A stretch of 64,000 nt of DNA from Lachnospiraceae bacterium (GCA_021202465.1 JAJQCZ010000024.1:27974-91973); one strand, 5' to 3'; shown: positions 1 to 8,678, counted from the first letter of the stretch. Numbers and translations: made by a program. The notes: generated by a model not told the origin, from the sequence alone.

Positions 1-1400
1 AACAGGAGTGTACGCCCATGAATGGATTACCGGGAACCCTGACACCGACACGGACTTTCGGACGGACAACCTGTTGGATACAATCCTCAGGAGCGACAAC
101 CTGAATGCTGCCTATAAGAAAGTAAAGGCGAATAAAGGCGCGGGTGGAATCGACGGAATGCAGGTGGATGAACTTCTGCCCTACCTGAGAGAACACCGGG
201 AGGAACTGGTTCAACAGCTGAGAGAAGGGAAATATAAGCCCAACCCGGTTCGGAGGGTAGAAATACCCAAGGAGGAGAAAGGAAAAGTAAGAAAGTTAGG
301 AATCCCAACGGTGGTGGACAGGATGGTTCAGCAGGCTATTGCACAGGAACTTACACCAATCTACGAAGAACAGTTTTCCGAAAACAGCTTTGGATTCCGA
401 CCCGGGAGAGGAGCGCATGATGCCCTGAGGAGATGCAAAGAGTACATCGACGAAGGATATGTGTATGCGGTCAGCATGGACTTGCAGTCCTATTTTGACA
501 CAGTCAACCACAGTAAGCTGATAGAGGTGCTGTCGAGGACAATCAAAGACGGACGGGTGATATCGCTGATACACAAATACCTCAATGCGGGGGTTATGGA
601 AGACGGAGGATTTCAGACAACTACAGAAGGAGTGCCGCAGGGCGGCCCGTTAAGTCCGTTATGTGGGAATGTCATGTTGAATGAACTGGATAAGGAACTG
701 GAACGGAGAGGGCATAAGTTCGTGAGATATGCAGACGACTGCGTGATTCTGTGCAAAAGCAGGAAAAGCGCCGAGCGGACGCTCAGGAATATCATGCCAT
801 ACATCACGGAGAAGCTATTTCTGAAAATCAATCTCCAGAAAACTACAGTGAGCCACGTCAGCAGGATAAAATACCTTGGTTACGGATTCTACCGGTACAG
901 AGGGAAATGCAGGATGAGGGTGCATCCGAAATCAGTGGAGAAAATGAAAAATCGACTGAGGATGCTGACGACCAGAGGAAATAAATGGAGCAATGCGGAA
1001 AGAGAGAGGAAACTCAGGGAATACACAACCGGGTGGATAAACTATTTTCGTTATGCGGACATGAAAACGCTAATGGTAGAAACGGACAAATGGCTGCGCC
1101 ATCGAATCCGGGCGGTATACTGGAAACAATGGAAAAAGGTACGCACAAGGTATAGAATGCTGCGGGCACTGCATCTGCCAGAGTGGAAGGTACAAGAGAT
1201 GGCGAACTGTCGAAAAGGGGTGTGGCGGGCAGCAGGAATGTTGAACAGCGCACTCACCAAAACGATAATAGTGGACAGACTTGGATATCCATCCATGAGT
1301 GCCCACTATCTGAAAGTACGTGTAAACTATTGAACCGCCTTGGTACCGAACGGTATGCCAGGTGGTGTGGAAGGGGGACTAATCATCCCCCTATCCGATT
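1..1400 (+). mobile_element. Group IIC intron, 3' portion
   Basis: The reverse transcriptase is followed directly by an intron RNA 3' end. Domain V lies at about 1332-1366 (GAACCGCC paired with GGTGGTG, with an internal GGTACCGAACGGTA hairpin). Domain VI lies at about 1370-1395 (GGGGG and CCCCC arms around ACTAATCAT, which can supply the bulged branch A). The intron should end near 1400 at CCGATT. Domains I-IV and the 5' exon are to the left of the window. The exact 3' splice position is inferred by analogy to other IIC introns. Confidence 0.8.
8..1333 (+). CDS. ltrA: Group IIC intron reverse transcriptase/maturase (LtrA-like)
   Basis: Encodes a multifunctional reverse transcriptase/maturase that splices and mobilises its host intron. 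The protein runs from an RT0-type region (KGAGGIDGMQVDE) through the RT fingers and palm (FGFRPGRGAHDAL; catalytic YADD near residue 241) to a maturase/thumb domain ending in the NCRKGVWR region. There is no C-terminal HNH endonuclease, as is usual in the group IIC class; by memory the whole protein resembles GsI-IIC-type enzymes. The start is uncertain: position 8 is a GTG with no convincing ribosome binding site, and the frame is open to the left edge, so the true start may lie outside the window. The stop codon overlaps the beginning of intron domain V. Confidence 0.9.
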   Translation: MYAHEWITGNPDTDTDFRTDNLLDTILRSDNLNAAYKKVKANKGAGGIDGMQVDELLPYLREHREELVQQLREGKYKPNPVRRVEIPKEEKGKVRKLGIPTVVDRMVQQAIAQELTPIYEEQFSENSFGFRPGRGAHDALRRCKEYIDEGYVYAVSMDLQSYFDTVNHSKLIEVLSRTIKDGRVISLIHKYLNAGVMEDGGFQTTTEGVPQGGPLSPLCGNVMLNELDKELERRGHKFVRYADDCVILCKSRKSAERTLRNIMPYITEKLFLKINLQKTTVSHVSRIKYLGYGFYRYRGKCRMRVHPKSVEKMKNRLRMLTTRGNKWSNAERERKLREYTTGWINYFRYADMKTLMVETDKWLRHRIRAVYWKQWKKVRTRYRMLRALHLPEWKVQEMANCRKGVWRAAGMLNSALTKTIIVDRLGYPSMSAHYLKVRVNY

Positions 1401-1430
1401 TTCCGGACGGAACAGATATCCGGCTGGCTA

Positions 1431-2315
1431 TTATGCAAAAAGCTCCACAAACTGTTTCGCCAGGTTGGAAATGTTGTGGCTCTTATTCCACACCAGATAG
1501 GCCTGGGCGGTGATGGTGGGAATGATGATCTTCTTGATGACCACCTTGCCGCTGAGGGCCTGCACCGTAGCGTTGTTGGCCACCAGGGCGACGCCGATCC
1601 CGGCTTCCGCCCAGCTCAGAGAGGAGGCCAGCTCGTTGTTCTGCGCGATCGTGTTGGGGGAGAAGCCCTTCTGCCGGCAATAGTTCGTCAGCATGTCGTT
1701 GTAGCGGCGGTGAATGATCAGGGGCTTGCCCTTGAGATCAATCAGGGAGATGGTGTCGTCCTCATTGTCGAAGAAGGAGGGCAGGCCGACGGCGACGAAG
1801 AAACCGGCCTCGTCGTCTCCCAGGATGTCGTCCTTCAGCAGCACGCTGTTGTAAACGCTGGTGTTGAAGGGTTCGCGGATGATGCCGAGATCGACCTCGC
1901 CGCTCTCGAGCATCTCGAGGACACGGACGCTGTTGCCCTCAAAGACCTGAAAATCCACGTTCGGATGATCCTGACGGAAACGAATGATCCGGTCAGGAAG
2001 CAGATGCGAACAGGCGGAGGAAATGGTGCCGATATGGATGGTTCCCTGGGCATCGGTTCCCAGGTTCTGCAGCTCGCGGACCGTTTCATTGACCATGGCG
2101 AGAATCTCCACGGCTTTCTCCTTGAGGATCAATCCCTCATGGGTGATCGTCAGGTTCCGCTTGTCCCGCTCGAAGAGCTGCACGCCCAGCTCGTCCTCCA
2201 GCGCCTTAAGCTGCAGGCTCAGCGGCGGCTGGGAGATGTTCAGGTTCTTGGCAGCGGCAGTGATGTGCCCGGCCTCGGCGATGGCCAGGAAGTATTCCAG
2301 TTGCTTCAGTGTCAT
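1431..2315 (-). CDS. LysR-family transcriptional regulator
   Basis: A 294-aa LysR-type regulator with an N-terminal winged helix-turn-helix (MTLKQLEYFLAIAEAG, followed by ITAAAKNLNISQPPLS) and a C-terminal LysR substrate-binding domain. The start at 2315 is chosen because it is preceded by AGGAGAAAGG and gives the normal LysR N-terminus; an upstream extension to 2396 has no family support. It is divergent from ahcY with about 520 bases between them, which contain an inverted repeat that could be its operator. The effector is unknown. Its 3' end abuts the group II intron. Confidence 0.92.
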   Translation of the reverse strand: MTLKQLEYFLAIAEAGHITAAAKNLNISQPPLSLQLKALEDELGVQLFERDKRNLTITHEGLILKEKAVEILAMVNETVRELQNLGTDAQGTIHIGTISSACSHLLPDRIIRFRQDHPNVDFQVFEGNSVRVLEMLESGEVDLGIIREPFNTSVYNSVLLKDDILGDDEAGFFVAVGLPSFFDNEDDTISLIDLKGKPLIIHRRYNDMLTNYCRQKGFSPNTIAQNNELASSLSWAEAGIGVALVANNATVQALSGKVVIKKIIIPTITAQAYLVWNKSHNISNLAKQFVELFA

Positions 2316-2402
2316 AACGATGCTTCCTTTCTCCTGAATGAAAGATTTACAGAATAAAAACTGAATAAAAGCGGGCGAAATGACCGCCTCTGTCATCCTG
2401 AG

Positions 2403-2469
2403 TTATTTATGCCAAATAAATATGAAATTCACCGCAAAAGAATAGTAAACGGGAAGAGGGCATAAATAA
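2403..2469. promoter_or_regulatory. Inverted repeat, candidate LysR operator
   Basis: An 11-bp perfect inverted repeat, TTATTTATGCC at 2403-2413 and GGCATAAATAA at 2459-2469, lies just upstream of the divergent lysR gene. The region from 2316 to 2838 is otherwise AT-rich non-coding DNA with no other gene that I can support. The spacing of the half-sites is wider than a simple dimer site, which would fit a LysR tetramer bending DNA; that role is inferred. Confidence 0.4.
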
Positions 2470-2838
2470 TCATATGACAATCATTTGGGAAATGTTGAGA
2501 AATCCCCGTTTTCCTCAAAACCTCTCCGATTATAATATAGAAAACAAAAGAAATCAAGACGTTTTCGGACAAAAAATATATAGAATTTAAAATTGTGGTC
2601 AGAGGAAAAACTTATAATTATTGCAAAAAAGAGAAATATAGAATGCGTTCTACACTGGATTGAAGCAGGAAAGCCGTGAACGCTGCGCGCTGCCTCTTGA
2701 AAAAAAGCGGGATCGTTGCTATGATGTTACCGTGATTCCGGGAGCACGCGTGCGGCTTTTTGCAGGGGAATCCGCAGGCCGAAGGACAGAAGACGGATGT
2801 AACAGGACAGGCGGCGGCTGCCGCAGGAGGAAGACGAG

Positions 2839-4086
2839 ATGAGTTCAGAAATTCGTGATATCACACTGGCCCCGTCGGGCCATCATAAGATCGAGTGGGT
2901 GAAGAGGAATATGCCGCTGCTCAACAGCCTGGAGCGGGATTTTGCTGCGGAGAAGCCCTTTGCCGGGATGCGGGTGGCGCTTTCTATCCATCTGGAGGCC
3001 AAGACGGCCTATCTGTGCAAGGTGCTGGCGGCGGGCGGCGCCGAGATGTATGTAACGGGGAGCAATCCGCTCTCCACGCAGGATGACGTGGCTGCGGCTC
3101 TGGCAGAAGACGGATTGGAGGTGCATGCCTGGTACGGCGCGACGGCGGAGGAATATGAGAGTCACATCGCCCATGTGCTGGAGCATGACTGTCAGATCAT
3201 CATCGACGACGGCGGCGACCTGGTGCATATGCTCCATACGCGCTTCCCGGAGAAGATCGCTCACGTCGTCGGCGGCTGCGAGGAGACGACGACCGGCATC
3301 CTGCGTCTGCGGGCCATGGAGCGGGCCGGAGAGCTCCGTTTCCCCATGGTGATGGTCAATGACGCCGACTGCAAGCATCTTTTTGACAATCGCTACGGCA
3401 CCGGACAGTCGGTGTGGGACGGCATCAACCGCACGACGAACCTGATCGTGGCGGGCAAGCAGGTCGTGGTGGCCGGGTACGGCTGGTGCGGCAAGGGAAC
3501 GGCGATGCGCGCCAAGGGGCTGGGCGCCCGCGTCATCGTCACCGAGGTGGACCCGGTGCGGGCCATCGAGGCGGTGATGGACGGCTTTGACGTCATGCCC
3601 ATGCGCGAGGCCGCGCAGGTCGGCGATTTCTTCGTGACTGTGACGGGCTGCGCCGGGGTCATCGACGAGGAGGATTTTGCGGTCATGAAGGACGGCGCGA
3701 TCCTCTGCAACGCCGGACATTTCGATGTGGAGGTGGATGTAGCCAGACTGCGGGAGATTGCCCTCGAGAGCTGCGAGATGCGGCAGAACATCATGGGCTA
3801 CCGTCTGCCCGGGGACCGCTGGGTCTATGTCCTCGGCGAGGGCCGTCTGGTCAATCTGGCCTGCGGCGACGGCCATCCGGCGGAGATTATGGACATGAGC
3901 TTCGCCATCCAGGCGCTCAGCGCCCGCTACCTGGCGGAGCACCGCGGGCAGATCTCTGAGAAGCTTATCAAAGTGCCCGCGGAGGTGGACCGCGAGGTGG
4001 CCTCGCGGAAGCTGGCCTTCCTCGGGAAGAGCATCGACGTTCTCACCGAAGAGCAGGAGCGGTACCTCAACAGTTCGGCGTTGTAG
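2839..4086 (+). CDS. ahcY: Adenosylhomocysteinase (S-adenosylhomocysteine hydrolase)
   Basis: Cytosolic NAD-dependent enzyme that splits S-adenosylhomocysteine into adenosine and homocysteine in the methyl cycle. The 415-aa protein shows the family's substrate domain (SIHLEAKTAYL, then NDADCKHLFDNRYGTGQS near 172-190) and a Rossmann NAD-binding motif (GYGWCGKG near residue 213). It lacks the C-terminal Lys-Tyr-rich tail of many bacterial and eukaryotic forms, so it belongs to the shorter type. The ribosome binding site is AGGAGGAAG, before ATG at 2839. It converges on lspA with 11 bases between the stops. No SAH riboswitch was recognised upstream. Confidence 0.93.
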   Translation: MSSEIRDITLAPSGHHKIEWVKRNMPLLNSLERDFAAEKPFAGMRVALSIHLEAKTAYLCKVLAAGGAEMYVTGSNPLSTQDDVAAALAEDGLEVHAWYGATAEEYESHIAHVLEHDCQIIIDDGGDLVHMLHTRFPEKIAHVVGGCEETTTGILRLRAMERAGELRFPMVMVNDADCKHLFDNRYGTGQSVWDGINRTTNLIVAGKQVVVAGYGWCGKGTAMRAKGLGARVIVTEVDPVRAIEAVMDGFDVMPMREAAQVGDFFVTVTGCAGVIDEEDFAVMKDGAILCNAGHFDVEVDVARLREIALESCEMRQNIMGYRLPGDRWVYVLGEGRLVNLACGDGHPAEIMDMSFAIQALSARYLAEHRGQISEKLIKVPAEVDREVASRKLAFLGKSIDVLTEEQERYLNSSAL

Positions 4087-4097
4087 GGAGCATTTTT

Positions 4098-4541
4098 TTA
4101 CCACAGCGTCCCCAGCGCGTACAGCAGATTTCCGGCGAAGAGGAACAGATCCCCGAGGTTGAAGACGATGTGTCGGATGCGGCGGAACGGGACGCTGAAA
4201 TAGTCGACCACATAGCCCCGGCGGAAGCGGTCACAGAGGTTGCTGGCGGAGCCGCCCACGATGAGAGCGAGGCCGGTTTTGGCCAGGCGGCGGCCCGGTT
4301 TTCGCAGGAGAGTAAGGAAATACAGAAGGAAGAAAGAGAACACCCCGGTCGTCCCGACGCGGACCGCGCCGGGGTGCTTTGCGCCGATATTCAGGAAGCT
4401 GCCGGGGTTGTGAACTCTTTTCAGGATGATCTTGCCGTCGGCGATGGACTGGGGGAAGGTGTCCGCCGGCTGGGCTTCGATGCCGTCCTTCAGGCGCTGG
4501 TCCAGGAGGGCCGCGGAGGCGGCGAGCAGGATGTGGAACAT
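4098..4541 (-). CDS. lspA: Signal peptidase II (lipoprotein signal peptidase)-like protein
   Basis: A 147-aa multi-span membrane protein of the LspA aspartyl protease family, which removes the signal peptide from prolipoproteins after lipidation. Family landmarks are LDQRLK near residue 13, HNPGSFLN, SNLCDRFRRGYVVDY with the first catalytic Asp, and VFNLGD with the second. The sequence between the landmarks is divergent, so it may be a secondary paralogue. It is transcribed away from the lipoprotein gene at 4733, a plausible substrate. A GGAG-type binding site precedes the start. Confidence 0.82.
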   Translation of the reverse strand: MFHILLAASAALLDQRLKDGIEAQPADTFPQSIADGKIILKRVHNPGSFLNIGAKHPGAVRVGTTGVFSFFLLYFLTLLRKPGRRLAKTGLALIVGGSASNLCDRFRRGYVVDYFSVPFRRIRHIVFNLGDLFLFAGNLLYALGTLW

Positions 4542-4732
4542 GGGGGCTCCTTTCTGTGAGAGAAGGTCTGACTCTCACCGGGAATTATCCGTGTGTCGCC
4601 TCCATCATAGCATATGTTCAGGGATTTTCACAAAGTTTTCTTACATTTTTCGAAGGAATTCAAGTATACTGTGAAGCAGAGAATCGCGATACGGTCAGGG
4701 GTATGTCTGTATCGGAAATGGAGGAACGGAAC

Positions 4733-5947
4733 ATGAAGAAGATCAGGATCTGGCTGCTCTGCCTGGCGCTGGTCGCCTCGCTGGCGGCCTGCAGCTCTTC
4801 AGGGGATACGGAGACCACGGCCGCGGATACGGAGGAAACCGCCGGAGAAACATCGGATGAGACGGTCGAGGATGAGACTTCCGGGGATACGGAGGTGGCC
4901 GGGTATGATGCCTCCGACTATGTGACGCTGGGCGCGTACACCGGGTTCGAGGTGGATAAGGTGGCTACGGAGGTCACGGACGAGGACGTGGAGGAAGAGA
5001 TCGAGCTGGAGATGGAGGAAAACGCGACGGAGACCGATGCGGACGAGGCTGGGGACGGCGACTATCTCGACATCGATTATCAGGTTCTCGTGGACGGAGA
5101 GGCCGTTGACATCGAGAACTACGGAGAGACCATCGAGGGCGGCAGCGAAGAGGGCCGCTCGCTCATGATCGGCTTCGCCGAGCTGGGCACGGAGCTGGAT
5201 GAGGCGCTGATCGGCGTGACGGCCGGGGATACGCTGAGTGTGGATGTGACGCTTGACGGCGATACCTTCGGCGAAGACCTCGACGGCGTGGAGGCGACCA
5301 TCGAGGTGACAGTGAACCGCGTCTACACCTATGTGACGCCGGAGCTGACCGACGAGTACGTCCAGGAATATACCGACTATGACACGGTGGAGGAGTACAC
5401 CGCGGCCGTGCAGGAGAGCCTGGAGACCTCCACGGAGGAATACAACCTGTATGAGGCCGGGGAGCTGGCTCTGAGTCTGGCGGTGGCCGAGGCGACCTTC
5501 AGCGGTTATCCGGAGGACCTCTATGAGAGTACCTACGAGGAATATGACGAGTTATATACCTATTATGCGGAAATGTTCGGCATGGAGCGTTCCGACCTGG
5601 TCTCGGATGACGATCTGGCTGCTGCGGCGGAGAACGAAGTCTGTACCTTGCTGGTGATTCAGGTCATTGCCGGGGCAGAGGGGCTGGAGCTGACTGAGGA
5701 GGAGTACGCGGAATATATTGAAGAGAGCCTGGATGATTACGGCGTAGAGAGTGAGGAAGAGCTCTACGAGTATTACGAGGAGGAGGATATCCGCGCCGAA
5801 GCGCTGCGCGAGAAGGTCTGCGAGTTCATCCTCGACAACTCGACCCTGGTGGAAATGAGCCAGGATGAGTATGACGAGAAGTATTACGGTGAAGAAGAGG
5901 AGGAAGACGAGACGGAGGAAGAAACCGTCGAGGATACCGAAGAGTAA
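4733..5947 (+). CDS. Trigger-factor/FKBP-like peptidyl-prolyl isomerase lipoprotein
   Basis: A 404-aa secreted lipoprotein. The N-terminus is a type II signal peptide with lipobox LAAC, followed by an acidic Thr/Glu linker. A central FKBP-like segment (about 100-200: GDYLDIDYQVLVDGE through GDTLSVDVTLDGD) is followed by a helical region resembling the trigger factor C-terminal chaperone domain. The C-terminus is an extremely acidic Glu/Asp run. The probable job is folding of exported proteins at the outer face of the membrane. The start at 4733 has GGAGGAACGG upstream; a longer frame from 4556 has no signal peptide at its N-terminus. A strong terminator follows at 6017. Confidence 0.82.
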   Translation: MKKIRIWLLCLALVASLAACSSSGDTETTAADTEETAGETSDETVEDETSGDTEVAGYDASDYVTLGAYTGFEVDKVATEVTDEDVEEEIELEMEENATETDADEAGDGDYLDIDYQVLVDGEAVDIENYGETIEGGSEEGRSLMIGFAELGTELDEALIGVTAGDTLSVDVTLDGDTFGEDLDGVEATIEVTVNRVYTYVTPELTDEYVQEYTDYDTVEEYTAAVQESLETSTEEYNLYEAGELALSLAVAEATFSGYPEDLYESTYEEYDELYTYYAEMFGMERSDLVSDDDLAAAAENEVCTLLVIQVIAGAEGLELTEEEYAEYIEESLDDYGVESEEELYEYYEEEDIRAEALREKVCEFILDNSTLVEMSQDEYDEKYYGEEEEEDETEEETVEDTEE

Positions 5948-6016
5948 AGCTTCCGGTCCGAATGAAAGCCTGTGAAAGGCCACGGAAATTCATTCCGGAA
6001 ATGAGAGAAACCGGAC

Positions 6017-6062
6017 AGAAAAGCGCCGCCTGCAGAATTCATCCTGCGGACGGCGCTTTTCT
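6017..6062. terminator. Bidirectional rho-independent terminator
   Basis: AGAAAAGCGCCG at 6017-6028 pairs with CGGCGCTTTTCT at 6051-6062, with additional pairing inside. It has A and T runs on both sides, so it can end both the lipoprotein gene from the left and the small minus-strand gene from the right. Confidence 0.88.
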
Positions 6063-6083
6063 GTATCCAGTCTCCTGTGTCTG

Positions 6084-6200
6084 TCACGTCTGAGAATATA
6101 TATCGTCAGTGTCCTTTGTCTTCTTTTTTCCATTTCCAAAGAACATAACGGCAAATAAGAGGGCTAACACAACGAGAGATCCAACGGCTTCTGTGAACAT
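6084..6200 (-). CDS. Small single-span membrane protein (38 aa)
   Basis: A 38-residue ORF beginning MFTEAVGS, with one hydrophobic segment (LVVLALLFAVMFF) and a charged tail GNGKKKTKDTDD. A good binding site (GGAAGGGAG) lies 6 bases upstream of the ATG at 6200, which favours this start over longer in-frame ones. I do not recognise the family. It sits alone between a bidirectional terminator and the metG terminator, so it is probably a separate transcript. Positive-inside topology would put the KKK end in the cytoplasm. Confidence 0.5.
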   Translation of the reverse strand: MFTEAVGSLVVLALLFAVMFFGNGKKKTKDTDDIYSQT

Positions 6201-6343
6201 GTAACGCATCTCCCTTCCAACACTTGACCCACAGCGCCGCACACGATGCATTTGGCGCTGTCTTACGATAACTATAATACTATTATCGCGCAAACACGGG
6301 AAAAGTCAATAGGAAAATGCAAAATAAATAAAAAATGTGATGC

Positions 6344-6390
6344 AAAAAGAGCCGTCATGTACAAACGGAGTGTCTGTACACGGCGGCTCT
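6344..6390 (-). terminator. metG rho-independent terminator
   Basis: On the minus strand AGAGCCGCCGTGTACA pairs with TGTACATGACGGCTCT, followed by TTTTT. It lies 18 bases after the metG stop codon. Confidence 0.88.
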
Positions 6391-6407
6391 GTGTAAAGGC
6401 TTTCGTC

Positions 6408-8441
6408 TTAGCAGATTTCCGCACCGGCGGGCATCTCACGCTCGGGAACGACCAGGGAGAGATTGCCGTCGGCGTCCTCGGCGCAGAGGATCATGCCCTC
6501 GGAAAGGAGCCCGGCGAGCTTCGCAGGCTTGAGATTCGTCACCACCATGACCTTCTTGCCCACCATTTCTTCAGGGCTGTAGGAGGACTTGATGCCGGAG
6601 ACGATCTGCTTTACCTGGGAGCCGATCTTCACCTGAGAGCAGAGGAGCTTGCGGGACTTCTTCACGGCCTCGCAGGCGATGATTTCGCCGACCTGGAACT
6701 GCAGCTTCGAGAAGTCGTCAAAGGTGATCTCGTCTTTGGCCGGGAGATCGATGCCGTCCGTCTCGCTGCCATCAGGAGCTTCCACAGTCTGATCGCTGCC
6801 GCTCTTCTCTGTGCTGTCGGCTGCCGCCTCTTTTTCTTCGGCCGCAGCGGCGAATCGCTCATCGATCTCCGCCAGAACCTTTTTGGCGTCCAGACGGGCG
6901 AAGAGGATCTCCGGCTTGTCGGTGACCTTCTGCCCCGAAGGGTAGGTGCCGAAGACGGTCAGCTCGTCCAGACTGCGGAGCGAGGTGTTCAGCTGCTTCA
7001 CGATGCGCTCCGCAGTCTCCGGCATGAAGGAAGTGAGCAGCGTCGCGCCGAAGGTGATGCCTTCCACGAGGTTGTAGAGGACCGTCGCCAGGCGGTCTTT
7101 TTTGCTTTCGTCCTTGGCCAGCACCCAGGGCGTGGTCTCGTCGATATATTTGTTGCAGCGCTTGAACAGGTTGAAGATCTCGGTGATGGCGTCCGCGACC
7201 CGCAGATTCTCCATGCGCTCGTCCACCCTGTGCACGGTCTCCAGGGCGAAGGCCGCCAGCTCATCGTCCACCGGCTCCTTCGCGCCGGCGTTGGTCACGA
7301 CCCCGCCGAAGTATTTATTGCTCATGGCGATGGTGCGGTTCACCAGGTTTCCCAGGGTGTTGGCCAGGTCGGAGTTGATGCGCTCCACGACCAGATCCCA
7401 GGAAATGATGCCGTCATTTTCAAAGGGCATCTCATGAAGGACGAAATAGCGCACGGCGTCCACGCCGAAGAGCTCCGCCATGTCGTCCGCGTAGATGACA
7501 TTTCCCTTGGATTTGCTCATCTTGCCGTCGCCCTGCAGCAGCCAGGGGTGACCGAAGACCTGCTTCGGCAGCGGCAGATCCAGCGCCATCAGGAAGATGG
7601 GCCAGTAGATCGTATGGAAACGGATGATGTCCTTGCCGATCAGATGCAGATCGGCCGGCCAGTATTTTTTGAAGTTTTCTCCGTGATGGCCGTCCGCGTC
7701 GTAGCCGATGCCGGTGATGTAGTTGGTCAGGGCGTCGAGCCACACGTAGGTGACGTGCTTCGGGTCGAAGTCCACCGGAATGCCCCAGGAGAAGGAGGTC
7801 CGGGAGACGCAGAGGTCCTGCAGACCCGGCAGCAGGAAATTGTTCATCATCTCGTTCTTGCGGGAAACGGGCTGGATGAACTCCGGGTGCTCATTAATGT
7901 GCTGAATCAGGCGGTCGGCGTATTTGCTCATACGGAAGAAATAGGCCTCCTCGCGGGCCGGCTGCACCTCGCGGCCGCAGTCGGGGCATTTGCCGTCCAC
8001 CAGCTGGGACTCGGTGAAGAAGGACTCGCAGGGCGTGCAGTACAGGCCCTCGTAGTAGCCCTTGTAGATGTCGCCCTGGTCGTAGAGCTTGCGGAAGATC
8101 TTCTGCACCTGCGCCTCATGGTCGGCGTCCGTGGTGCGGATAAATTTGTCGTAGGAGGTGTCCAGCAGGTCCCAGATTCTCTTGATCTCGGCGGCATTTT
8201 TATCGACCAGCTCCTTCGGGGTGACACCGGCCTCCTGGGCCTTCAGCTCGATCTTCTGGCCGTGCTCGTCGGTGCCGGTCTGGAAGAACACGTCATAGCC
8301 CTGGGCTCTCTTGTAGCGGGCGATGCTGTCCGCCAGCACCACCTCGTAGCTGTTGCCGATGTGGGGCTTGCCGGAGGTATAGGCGATCGCCGTCGTGATA
8401 TAGTAGGGCTTCCCCTTCTTTGTGTTGCATGTTTCGCACAT
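6408..8441 (-). CDS. metG: Methionyl-tRNA synthetase
   Basis: Charges tRNA-Met with methionine in the cytosol. The 677-aa protein has the class I HIGH-type motif (GKPHIGNS near residue 24), a zinc knuckle (CTPC and CPDC), the KMSKS loop (KMSKSKGN), an anticodon-binding domain, and a C-terminal tRNA-binding OB-fold domain after about residue 570 (FSKLQFQVGEIIACEAV). A low-complexity Ala/Glu linker joins the last two. The start at 8441 is preceded by AGAAGGAGA. Its leader carries a T-box antiterminator and terminator, so expression is probably tuned by uncharged tRNA. Confidence 0.96.
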   Translation of the reverse strand: MCETCNTKKGKPYYITTAIAYTSGKPHIGNSYEVVLADSIARYKRAQGYDVFFQTGTDEHGQKIELKAQEAGVTPKELVDKNAAEIKRIWDLLDTSYDKFIRTTDADHEAQVQKIFRKLYDQGDIYKGYYEGLYCTPCESFFTESQLVDGKCPDCGREVQPAREEAYFFRMSKYADRLIQHINEHPEFIQPVSRKNEMMNNFLLPGLQDLCVSRTSFSWGIPVDFDPKHVTYVWLDALTNYITGIGYDADGHHGENFKKYWPADLHLIGKDIIRFHTIYWPIFLMALDLPLPKQVFGHPWLLQGDGKMSKSKGNVIYADDMAELFGVDAVRYFVLHEMPFENDGIISWDLVVERINSDLANTLGNLVNRTIAMSNKYFGGVVTNAGAKEPVDDELAAFALETVHRVDERMENLRVADAITEIFNLFKRCNKYIDETTPWVLAKDESKKDRLATVLYNLVEGITFGATLLTSFMPETAERIVKQLNTSLRSLDELTVFGTYPSGQKVTDKPEILFARLDAKKVLAEIDERFAAAAEEKEAAADSTEKSGSDQTVEAPDGSETDGIDLPAKDEITFDDFSKLQFQVGEIIACEAVKKSRKLLCSQVKIGSQVKQIVSGIKSSYSPEEMVGKKVMVVTNLKPAKLAGLLSEGMILCAEDADGNLSLVVPEREMPAGAEIC

Positions 8442-8462
8442 AGAATAATCTCCTTCTGATAT

Positions 8463-8612
8463 GAAAATAAAACTCCCGTCCGCGTTTCCGAGGACGAGAG
8501 CGTTCGCTTCGCGTTACCACCTGGATTTGCTTCCGCCTGGCGGCGGGAAGCCTCTCCTCTTCTCAGTCTTTGCCCGGCCGGAGACAGAGTATGTTTTCGG
8601 CCGTTCTTTCCG
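8463..8612 (-). promoter_or_regulatory. T-box-type leader upstream of metG
   Basis: On the minus strand the T-box sequence CCAGGTGGTAACGCG (8510-8524) is followed by a terminator hairpin (CTCTCGTCC pairing with GGACGGGAG, then TTTTATTTT; 8463-8499). A stem III-like GC hairpin precedes the T-box. The TGGT bulge fits a tRNA with discriminator A, as in tRNA-Met. The part before the T-box is short (about 90 bases from the predicted promoter) and contains no AUG that could act as Met specifier, so stem I is reduced or degenerate. Confidence 0.72.
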
Positions 8613-8618
8613 ACGCTT

Positions 8619-8648
8619 ATTGTACACCAGCTGTCTGAGAGTTGTCAA
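8619..8648 (-). promoter_or_regulatory. metG promoter
   Basis: A sigma-A type promoter on the minus strand: TTGACA at 8643-8648, an 18-base spacer, and TACAAT at 8619-8624. It lies just after the end of the YibE/F gene and upstream of the T-box leader. Confidence 0.65.
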
Positions 8649-8678
8649 GGCGGCGCAGGGAAATTGCCTTTTTCCGTA

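Noticed and set aside
2640..2838. SAH riboswitch before ahcY, and a 60-codon ORF at 2660-2842
   Set aside because: A CGCTGCG stretch resembles part of the SAH aptamer, but the other conserved segments are missing. The ORF has no homologue that I recognise, no strong start signal and a basic, low-complexity sequence.
6246..8459. A 737-codon plus-strand reading frame
   Set aside because: It is the antisense shadow of metG, whose family motifs are clear. Similar long antisense frames over ahcY (2845-4104), the phosphoesterase (9967-12522) and aconitase (48892-50577) were rejected for the same reason.
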